Source: Anoplopoma fimbria
Lineage: Eukaryota > Chordata > Actinopteri > Perciformes > Anoplopomatidae
Length of the DNA: 64,000 bases
Direction of reading: 5' to 3'
Assembly (NCBI RefSeq): GCF_027596085.1
Contig: NC_072472.1
Coordinates: 13,192,471-13,256,470, forward strand
Shown: positions 28,750 through 40,700 of the stretch, piece by piece
Layout of the letters: the number at the start of each line of letters is the position of its first letter
Position numbering within the stretch: the stretch's first letter is position 1
Program-made: the position numbers and the translations under genes
The notes under the pieces: model-generated
Databases searched by the model: none
Told to the model about the DNA's origin: nothing
The model's input: the letters and a program-made list of their open reading frames with translations, nothing else

Positions 28750-31700
28750 TGATGAAACCAGACCTTGTTAAAATCTGCTTATGTTTGCTGTCTTCGGGGC
28801 TCTTTGATCTGTCCCAGAACAATATCGAACCCTGAGGCTGTTGCTCCGAGTGGCGAAGGCCCCCTATCACGCACTTGTTTCCCATCTGACCGGCCTGAGG
28901 CGTATGGAGGCTGAACTTATTGCTCTACATTATTTGCTTTGCAATATTTCCAGTTTTCCCCTGCATTTCACCCTTCATTATTTTATCTCAGGTCACAAAC
29001 ACGGACTCTCATCTTGAAGCCAGAATGCAGCAGTATCAGATATTTTACTGGAAGGATTGTACATAATGTCTTCATGCACAATAAGTATGCCTGTGAGGGT
29101 TATTATAGTAATAACAACAAAACAGAAACCGATGATAGCCCAAGGCTATGTTAAGGATAGGCTGGGGTGAGAGCCATACAGCTTCATTGTCTGCTGAATA
29201 CCAAAGTAAATCAGATCCAGTAACATACACAGCACAGCATTCGCCTCGACACATTTCTACTATCTTTAATCTATTAAAAGTATATATTGAAATGTTTTTG
29301 TCACAGTTTTTTCATATACATGGATGATTAAAGAAAAGAGTGATTATTGCGTGACATGATCTGAATCATCATGTTAAGTAAAGACATGCTTAGATTAAAA
29401 TCAGCCTGTTTGACCCTATTTACCTTTTCCTTCAGGTTCTCAGCTCCTCTCAGTCCAACCCCAAGCACAACATGCTCTCCATGACCCTGAACACAATCGA
29501 AGGAGCTGCTCCGGGCTCCATCATTGGCTCTGTCCGTCCACATGACCAGCATGAATCTAACATGTTGGAAGGCCAGGTGACCTATCTGGTTGTTGGGGGG
29601 ACAGACCGGGACGGGACTTTCATGGTGGACCGCTTAAAGGGCGACGTGTACTTGGTGCGCGAGCTCGACTACGAGAAGGGGTCGAGGTACAGGCTGCATA
29701 TCGAAGTGTCTGACTTCTCTCAGGCGTTTCCCAGCAGCCACCTGGTGCAGCTGGATATCCACGTGCAGGACAGCAATGACCATGCTCCCCAGTTCACAGA
29801 AGACCCCGTTACCATAGTGATCCCAGAGAACATAGAGCCAGGGGCTTCTATATATACTTTCCAGGCTGTGGATCAGGTGGGAAACAGAATATATCATCTG
29901 CTAAAGAATATGTGTAATGTTAACCTGTGCTTTATCAGTCAAGGTCCACTTACAAGTTATTTTCCTTTGAGCTTTCAACCATATTGCACATCAGTGGAAG
30001 GTCTTTTTCTCAGATGTCATCATGTGACTTAAGTATGGAAAGCGAACTACATCGACTGATGAAAACTGTGAAAAATGTGATGAAATCTCTGGAAATGTAA
30101 TAGAAAGTCAAGATTATTTTTTCCAAAGTTAAGAATGAACTTTCTCTCTTTGTGATTTGTCCTTGCTTTATCAAAATTTCCACTCACTGTCTAATTCATC
30201 TGTTTCATATTTTATAGGATGCCAGTGGACCCAACAGTGAGCTGCACTACTCCATCGAGCACCACTGGCCTGACACGCCAGACCTCCTGACCCTCGACCC
30301 CTCCAGCGGAGTCCTGACACTTGGGCAAAAGTTGGATCGTGAGTCAACACCTTCCCTTTACCTTGTGGTGCGGGCCACAGATCAGGCGCTGGATCCTTCT
30401 CAGAGGCGCTGGGGTTCAGTCACCGCCCGGGTGTTTGTGACGGACGATAACGACAACGCTCCGGTCTTCAGCTCTCCATCTGCAGTCAGCGTTATGGAGG
30501 ATCAGCCTGTAGGGTGAGGAGCTTGTCTCACTGTAGATAGTATTTGGTACCTTAAAACAGCTTTCTGGCAATAAGGAAGAACTTCCAAGAGGCCTGTTAA
30601 AAAAAGAATCATAAGCATTTACTTTCATGGCCCTAAGCTTTAAAGTGCTTGTTCTAATCTAACATTTAATTTGTGTCTTTATTGACAGGTTTGTGATTTT
30701 GTATGTGATGGCTCGAGATGTAGATGAAGGAGAAAACGGCCGAGTGTCATACAGAATCCAGGCAGGCAATGGCGCTGGTCGCTTCAGTCTGAACCCCAAC
30801 ACTGGTAAGCTTATGTTAAGCGTGAGTCACAACATCTAAAAATATCATAATGTTCCAATACTATAACAGGGTCTGTGGAGACTGGTGATTTCCCATAAAT
30901 ACCCAATTTACACTCCATCAAGAAATGATTAGGGTAAAATTCACCACATCATTTCCTGCATTTACGGTTCTGCTTTGAATGATTTAACACAGAAGAGTAT
31001 GTAGCCCTTTTCTGGTAGGGTTTCATGATTGATAGATAATCAGCATCCCACCCGTGAAAGCCCCGTGGATGAACAAAACTTTCCAGAAGATCGTAATTAC
31101 CCAGTGAAGTGCTGCGTCTACAGGGTCCCAACTGCTAAAACACTCATAACCCACATAACACTCTTTACTATATGGTCTTTCATTGCCTTGGAGCAATATT
31201 TAACTTGAATAATGCTTCAGTGTTCTTTTCTTGATGGATTTCTTCATGGGAAGGGATCTTAATTTGGGCTACGGACGTGGACACCCTTTGATATCTTATA
31301 TATGTGTATGTGTAATCTCATCATCTTCTCGGAGCTCGGTGGTGTGGGTGTGCTCAGCACTGACTGAGATGGGATTAAGAACCATACAACACACACTTAA
31401 TGCAGCTTCCAGATGGAAGAAAGTCTTTACCTTATTACTGTCAAGTGTCTGGTGCATTAGCAGGGGTGGGTTTCACTTCTAGGCTTGTTTCTCACACTGT
31501 GGTGTTAAGCTTATGGTTAATAATAGCTTTAATAGCAGATTATCTTTGTTTTGCAAAGACATTTACCAAACTTCCTGGCTAATGTGAGGTATCATTAGCC
31601 AAATTACTGCTTAAAATTTATACGTCTGCTCTGCCACTATGAACTTTCAGTTATTTCACATTACAGCTGCTTTACTGCTAGTTTTATAACCACTTGAAAG

Positions 31701-34700
31701 CTGATGTTTCTTCTATGACCCTTGACGTCTTAACATGTAGCTTAAAAACTGGATAAAACACTTTATTTATGCTTTTTGGATCATATATATTATATTTTAT
31801 CTGCTATATAAGTAGAATTATCATATCCGAAACTCTTTTTATGGATCCAGAACTGCATTTCTTTTACTATATCTATGGAAATCTTGAGATCTTTGGTAGA
31901 ACTGAAATGAAGTTTCATCTGAGTTTGATAAAAGCTCATGGGTAGGAGCACCTTTGTCATACAGTATGGGTGGTACTGTAAAGATAAGAGATAAAGAGGT
32001 TTTTATTGTCATTGTGGTGAACAACGAAATTCCGTTTGGCAGCTCTCAGCTAGCCAGCAGCAGTGTATAATAGTAATAATAATAATAACAACAATGTACA
32101 AGATAAAAATATACAAAAGGAATAAAAAACGTTACTATGTACAGCTGTATCAGTATCAGTAACTCTAAATTTGGTACATGAAAGAGAATGAAAGAGTAAA
32201 TGTTTTGCATCTGTTTGCGTTTGGCTGGAACATGGGAGCTACATAGCAAAACCACACAGCAACATCAGAGCCTCAGCTTCACACACATTGTATGTGTTTG
32301 GCATGCTGCGTCATTTGTAAATTACACACGTCCCAGGCAGCGCATGCCAGCTAAACTTGTACACTGCTGTGAATAGTAAACACACGCACACACACATTTG
32401 ATATTGCCTCTCACTTTGACTGACCCTCCTTTTAGTTTGAGTGATGACAGGCATGTGGAGTGTCGGCATAAAAGGTGGGAGAGTAACTGAGGCCAGAGTC
32501 TGAGAAGTAGTGGTCTTATTAAGAGATTCTATGTGATCCAGCACGATTTATGTAAAACACACACATAAAAACACCAACTAATGCCTAACAGATTTAAATG
32601 CTAGCAGATACTGTAATAACCTCATTTTAGAGGAGGTTGATTTGAGTTGGCAACTATGTAGTTCCAGGTTGTACTCTGGACTCTGCGTGTGTTTTTCTGC
32701 ACGCCTGCACTAACATTAATCGTAAATGTTTACTGCTGAAGCATTGATTCACATTTGAATGCATATTAAAAGTGTCCTTTTTTCTCTTTTCTCTCTCTTG
32801 TAGGCTCTCTCTCCGTCCTTAAAGCACTAGACCGTGAAGAGCAGGAAATCTTCAATCTGACCATTGTGGCAGAGGATCATGGGATACCTCAGCTCTCCAC
32901 TTCTCAGGTGTTGACTGTGCAGGTCATTGATGTGAACGATGAAGCTCCGTTGTTCCAGCGAGCAGAGTTTGAAGCTCAGGTGATGGAAAACCAAGGGCCA
33001 GGAACAACTGTTTTGACAGTTACTGCCACTGACAGGGACCAAGGTTGGTTTTAATGTTTCATATTATTTCTGTTTAGTCTGAACAGAAAGGGAACATGCA
33101 GTACATTAGGGACAAAAAGAGTATTTAAGTATTTTCTATAAATAAAAGATAAACCCCCAACAATGTTTCTCTTATGGTCACTAATACTTATGGATAAAGT
33201 CACTTCAAACCAAACCACAAACTCATGCTAATGAAAATATGTGGTTTACCACCATCGTCCAGAGCCTCAAAATTCTGGAGCTTTCATTTCAACTTTCTAG
33301 TTGCATTATATATATTGGATTCATCAATATCCCTGCCTATTATATTGAATGTAGCCAATTTGCTTTATTGCCAGTTTTGCAGTTTGCACAGCCTTTTATC
33401 TTTATTTTTATGTGTGTCTGACTTGTGTTTCAATGCAGGTTCTAATGGCCAAGTGACATATGGAGGTGTGACAGAGGAAGGCTTCATCATCAACCCTATG
33501 ACAGGAGTCATCACCACCACAAGGGAACTGGATGCAGAGCTTCAGGATCACTACACTCTCACTGGTACTACTAGATCCACTGTCTTACACAACTCAATTC
33601 AACCTGTTATATACCAATGAAGCTCAAGCTTATTGATTGCCACAGAACACCTCAAATAAAATACATTAGTTAAAAAAGTTGAATGGGTCTCAACTTCTCA
33701 TCAGCTTAACAATTTGCATCTTTTATCAGTGTATGCCAGGGATGGAGGGCTCCCTCCTAACTTTGCCAAGGCTGTAGTGCGTGTGGAGGTGCAGGATGTG
33801 AACGACAACGCTCCGGTTTTTGCAAAGCCATGGTACGGACTGGACGTGCCAGAGAACCAGGCCGCTGTGGAGCTTTGCTTTCTCAAGGCCACAGACCCTG
33901 ACTCAGGTCCTGGTGGAGAGCTGGAGTACAAGATCACTGGTGAGAAACTGGTATTGTGTGTCTAATCCAAGTATTTTAATAGAATGGTTTTAAAGAGTGA
34001 TTTAGATCACCACAATTACTGTAATTGCTCTAGGAGGGTGTGTCAAATGTGAAAGTAAAAACAATACCCCGGGAAAGACAGTACATTTTTGTAATTTTTG
34101 GTGTTTTTCAAGTTGAAAATGGTTGAGTTTAAATTTACAGATCCTTGGCTGATTATAACAATTGGCACTGTGTATACTGGATGTGATTATAGCAGCTTAA
34201 TCTCTTTTTTTATTAGCCATCAGGTTTGCGTTGACCATTTTTGGTGATATCGGAAGTTATACTGACAGCATGCAAGAATATTATTTGGTATATAGTAGAG
34301 AGAGAAATCGTGTAACATTTGGACCATTGTATTGCTTTTGACAGTGCTCTATTCTTACCATATGAAAGATCAGATCTTCAAACACCTACCCTGGACTCAC
34401 TCCTGACATTCTTCTGTCTTATTTCAGATATAGTAGATTCCATATACCTGTCTGGAGCACATTCAACCTTTGACTAAAGTGCAGATTTGGCAGATATGCT
34501 TTCACCACTCAGTCCACAGGAATTCTTGGATATTTAAAGATTTTTTTTTCTACCATATGAATTCTCCATCCAGCTGGGGACCCTGATGGAGATTTCCACC
34601 TCCACGCCAGCACGGGAGCCCTTTCCACGTCACGCGGTCTAGACAGGGAGACGCGAGCTGAATATACTCTGGAGGTGGTGGCCACGGACCGAGGCAGCCC

Positions 34701-37700
34701 TGCTCTCAGCACTACTGTCATGCTGGAAGTCAAAGTGCTGGATGTCAATGACAACAGCCCTGTCTTCAGCAGGAGTAGTTACTCTGTGGAAGTGTCAGAG
34801 GATGCTGCAGAGGGTTCCAAAGTCCTGGAGGTAAGTGTAAATGGGAATTTAAATTATGCTTTATTCAAACGTCTTAATGACACAATGTATATCTCAAGTA
34901 TATAACAAAAGTCCTCATATGTCAATAGTATCATTTAACCCTAAAAAATATATTGATCTATTCCCAGGTGTCAGCCACAGATGCTGATGATGACCTGAAT
35001 GGGAAGGTTCTGTACTTTCTAAGCCGAGAGGCGCACGGAGCGTTCAGTGTGGATGATAGCACTGGCGTTATCACCACATCAGCACCTCTGGACCGGGAAA
35101 AATTGGCCTCATACAGCTTCCAGGTTTTTGCTGTTGACCTTTCACCTGCTGAACCCAGGAACACCTCTGCTCAGGTAAATGATGGTATAGATATTGAAGG
35201 TGTTTACTTTACTTTATGATTCACATGTGATTTTTCTTTTTTTAACCAACATCACATTAGCAATAGATTAGCAATTAATTTAGCACTTAACCCACATGTG
35301 ACCTCTTCCTTCTAGGTGACAGTAACCATCCTAGATGTCAACGACAACACCCCCTTCTTCCTCCAGGATCCGCTGGTCATCGAAGTGTCCAGCAGGCGTT
35401 CCCAGCGGGTTCTAGCCACCATGAAGGCCGAGGATAAAGACTTTGGAGCCAACGGTTCAGTTTTTTACCGTTTCGCCATGCCAGTCAAGGGCTTCAGCAT
35501 CAACTCCCTGACTGGCGAGATCCAGGCCACCAAGCCACTGGGGGATCTGACCCAGGCTCAGAGGACCCTGATAGTGGAGGCCATGGACCAGGGCAGTCCA
35601 GCTCAGTCTGCACAAGGAGTGGTTGTGATTTACGTGAAGGAGGTGGAGTACAGCGGTATTCGCTTCTCTAGGAATGCCAGAGACGTCAGCCTACAGGAGA
35701 ACGCTGTACAAGGTCTGGGATTAATACTGTATTATTAGGGATTAGAATAATCATCTCAGGCAAATTTCCTAAATTTACACTTTACTCTCTGCTGTCACAG
35801 TTAAGGACATTTTTCTCTGCTCTTCTTTGAAAATTCAGGCACTGCTGTGGCTCAGGCTCAGGCTCAACACCCGGATGGCACACATAAGGATATTAGCTAT
35901 AGCCTGTTCAGTGGGAATAGAAAGCAGTCCTTCCGCATCATCTCCGCAACAGGTGAAACTTAAAATAAAACGCAATCATTTTTAAGTATTATGTCCTATA
36001 GATGAGTGGTGAAAACTATAACACAAACAGTTAAATCACCCATTTGATGATTTTTTGATGTGATCTACAGGTGAAATCATGGTGCAGAGCCCCAAGGGTC
36101 TGGACTTTGAAGACAGCCCCAGACTCCGTCTAGTTGTGAAGGCTGAAACAGTGTCCTCCACATCTTTCATGGCTATCAACTTGATCCTGCAGGATGTCAA
36201 TGACAACCTTCCTCGCTTTCAGCTGCAGAACTATGTGGCCTACATGAGAGAAGCACAGGGTTATCAGATGCCAATCATACAGGTACTTTTAAATATAAAA
36301 ACTGAACAATAAGCAGGAAGGCCACTCTCAGAGCGCAGACTTCTGCCAAGGCCGCTTTCATAGATGAAAAATAATGTCCTGTGATTTGGATCCACTCAGA
36401 AATGTATTGGGTTCTTCCTTGGTCCATGAAACACCCTTTCTCCAAGTTTCATGGAAATAGGGCCAGTATTTTAAATGCAAAATAATCAATAATGCAAAAA
36501 ATAATCAATAATGCAAAAGTCACACAGGGATTAGCCTCACTGGAGATTTCCCAAGAGTAAAAATTAATTTTCATCACGCTCCCGTTTTTCCCTCTCCTCT
36601 ACCTTCTTCCAGGTGATGGCTGAGGATGTGGATCAGGGCCAAAATGGTCAGGTGACTTACTCCATCCAGTCATCAGGCATGAGCGGCCTGTTCAAGATCG
36701 ACCCGATGACAGGAAGCATCACCACAGCGGCCATCATGGACCGTGAGATCTTTACCCAGACCAAGTGAGGACAGATCTGTGGTTGAATAAACCTCTCCAA
36801 CAACCAGTGCACGTTTTGGGGATGGATATATATTTTACCTGTAATAAATGTTTTAACTGCTGAATGGCGGTGTACAGGCAAAGTGAATTGTGTATACACA
36901 TAGGTAAAAATGCATATAGGAAAAAGGACGTACTACATCATGAATCATATTCACTCATTGAAGTTATTGGCACCAGTGCGAACCAATATCCGCATGCCAG
37001 ATGTATCAAAGCTGCAATTTCAAACTCTGTAAATCATCTCCTGTTCACTGTAACATGTTTTGTGTTACTCTTCTGTCAGCTTTAAAAACTACACATGAAA
37101 TAAGAGCCTTTTTGGAAAACCTCTTTTTTTCTGTCCACCCATAGGCTTGTAGTTACAGCAACTGATAGAGGAAGTCCACGAATGGCTGGTTCGGCCACAT
37201 TAACAGTGATCATTGTTGACCAGAATGACAACAGTCCCACTATTCCCTTGCCTCAGGAAATCCGCATCCCAGAGAGTAAGTACTTTAATTTGAAAGAAAT
37301 TCAATCTTTCTGGTTATGTATCTTAATTTTTCTACATTTACAAAACAAATTCTGTCACAAGACAGGTGTGTTTAAGGAGGGTTACTGCATCATGGCTGTT
37401 ACATTATAACATTTACAAAAATCATACTTTTATCCACCAGAAGTTTTAATGCAGCTAACAATTTTTTGTTCATTCTCTTTCTCTATCTATCAGATATGTT
37501 GATTGGCTCAGAGATCACTCTTGTGACGGGTAACGATGTCGACTCCAGTCCTGCCCTCTCCTACTCCTTGCAGCTGGACCCAACAGCCTTAGGCAAGTTT
37601 GGGATTCACCGCTACAGTGGAGGCGTATCACTCACTGCCCCTCTGGACTTTGAGGAGAAGACGTGGTACACCCTGACTGTCAGAGCCACAGACAGCCAGC

Positions 37701-40700
37701 ACCAAACTGAGGCTAACATTACAATACTGGTGGAGGATATTAATGACAATGCACCTGCATTCACCCATGATCTCTATCAGGTAAGGTGGCTTTAAAATCA
37801 AACTAATGCTCTGTTTTATGCAGGTATGATAATTATATACCAAATTAAAAGTGTGTTCTAAGAAGTCTGATGTGTCCATTAGATACTATTTGCTGCCTGA
37901 GGAAATTTACAGAATATGTGTGTTAAATTTTGATGTTTGATTAAAGAAACAGTTTGAATTCAGAAACAGTTCCTCTGCAACACACTACAGCAGGAGGAGA
38001 ACATTGAACTTGTAGACATGTACACACACTGTAAAAAAACACATGTACAGTAACAAGGTGCACATAGAGGGGTTATAAAAGTTAACTTCCTAATATTGAC
38101 CGGGGAAAGGTTGCAGAGATCAGCCTATATAATATTTTCTTCTTTGTCCCAGGAAATGACTTCAACATTAGCACAAGGAAAGGAAAAACAGGAAATAAAA
38201 TATAAAATACAATTTTCCCCTTTCTGAGTTTAGTCCCTGTTCACTTTAGGGACATTTATTACAGTAGTTCTGCAAACTGTTGTTGACTCATTTGTTTCTT
38301 TTGCCCTGATGCTTTAATGTTGTTATTTATATCTCTGTACTTCAGGTAACTCTGCCTGAGCACACACCACCAGGAAGTGTAGTCATCACAGTAACAGCGA
38401 CTGACAGGGACTCTGGAGAGAACGGAAAGATCACCTACAGAGTGACGTCATCAACCCAGGAGGGATTCTACATTGATCCCAACAACGGTAGACAGCACTG
38501 GCATCCTCCCTGATGTAGTTGAAATTATTACATTTTGAAAGCACAATGTTCTGAATCTATCTCTTTGCCCTTGGTGTCCAGGAACCCTGTTCATCAATCA
38601 CAGAGCGGAGTTTGACCCTGAACGTCCTTCAGTCAGTATTGTTATTGAAGCTCGTGATGGAGGGTCGCCATCGCTCTCCTCCCTCACCACTGTCCAGGTC
38701 CAAATCTCTGACGTCAATGACAACGCTCCTGTGTTTCACCAATCAGATTACAGGTCAGTCTACATTCATAAGATTCTGGTTGTGTTATTATTTAACCTCA
38801 GCAGCTGGCCTTACAAATGGCATGTTTCTCTTTCTGCAGGGCTACAGTTTCTGAGGATACCATCCCAGGGTCAACAGTTCTGACTTTTGAGGCCTTTGAC
38901 AGTGACCTCTCACGAGAAAACTGTGGCTTTGACTTTGCTATTGCCAACGGAAATGAAGGAAATGCATTCCAGATCGAAAGCAGTGTACGGTTCCTGGAGG
39001 GGCGGGGCTTTCAGACAGTCGGGACTCTGCTGTTGGCCGAGGGGCTTGACTTCGAAACCAAGCCACTTTACAACCTCACAGTGGTTGTGTCAGACCGTGG
39101 TGTGCCCCAGAGGAGCTCTAGTGTTGCTGCGGTGATCACCATTGGTGATGTGAATGATAACCCTCCAGTTTTCAGCAGAGCAGAATATGCTGTGTCACTG
39201 AATGAGGGAGCTGCCGCTGGGACTGAGATCATACGACTGACTGCTACAGGTGGGCAAAAGTTTTCCTTTTTGTCCAGTTATCTCTCATTTACTATTCCCT
39301 TTTCAAATATTCCTCTCTTACTTCGTCTCCAAGTTAATTAATTGTACTCTGTCTTTGTCTTTTTGCCAGACCCAGACTCAACTCCCCATGCTGAGGTCCA
39401 GTACACTATCAGCTCTGGGGACGAGGTGAACTTGTTTACCATGGACCAGTGGACTGGAGCCTTACGGCTTCAGCGAGCACTCGACCGTGAGCACCGGTCA
39501 ACACATGTTGTCATCATCCAGGCCACAGACGGACAAGGTCACTTTGCCCTAGCTCCAGTTATTGTCGAGGTCAAAGATGTAAATGACAATCATCCGTTCT
39601 TTCCTGTGGAGGTCCTGACGGTCAGTATCAAAGAAAACCAACCAGCAAACTCAGCTGTGACATTTCTACATGCCATAGACCATGACACAGGAGTGTATGG
39701 CCAACTGAAGTACTACATCATGGAGCGGTCTGTGGTGGGAAAAGACAGCTTCACTGTGGACCAGAATTCTGGAGAAATCAAAAGCAGAATTCCCTTTGAC
39801 TTTGAGAAGGTGAACTCCTTTAACTTTGTAGCGGTGGCGGTAGATTCAGGAAACCACTCCGCAACTGTAACTGTACAGGTGTTTGTCACAGGCGAGGATG
39901 AGTATGACCCACTCTTCACGTCGTCTGATTTCTCCTTTGAAGTCCCAGAGGGAGCTAAGAAGGGCCAGAGTATTGGCCAGGTCCAGGCAAATGATGAGGA
40001 TGGAGGGGTGGATGGCATTGTTCTCTATTCTCTTCCCACCAGTTCTCAGTACTTTGATGTAAACAAAACCACTGGGGTCATTTTCCTCAAGTTGGACGGC
40101 TCAGGCAGCAGTAGTAGCAGCGGCTCTGGCAGGACCAAACGGGAAACGAGGCTCATGACTCTGGACGTAAAAGCTCACAGTCCTCTTGATGCATCTCGCA
40201 CTGCTACAGCCCAGGTCTCCATCGATGTCACAAACACCAACTATGGCCTTGTCACCGATGTCAACATCCTGCTGATTAGCATCATTGCTGTGTCTCTTGG
40301 TTTTATCGTGTTGCTTGTGGTCATGGCTGTGGTCGTGTTCCTTGTCAAGTCGCGAAGGAGGAAGAAAGCCCAGGAAGCAGGAAACAGAACTGCAGCCTCA
40401 GGAACAGCTCTGCAGAAATTGGACGAATGCAACTCAGGACAAGGAGGGGAGAGGATCTACCACCAGGCCTTGCCGGGCTATACTGGAGATCAGGGTGGGG
40501 CCGGTGGTGGACCCTACACTAGAGGGGGCTCTCTGGATCCCTCTCACTCCAGTGGAAGAGGATCAGCTGAGGCAGCGGAGGATGATGAGATCAGGATGAT
40601 AAACGAGTACCCCCGTGTCGCCTCCATCACCTCGTCCATGCAGGAGCACATCACTGCCAGAGGACCAGACTCTGGAATCCAGCAGGATGCCGACCAGCTC

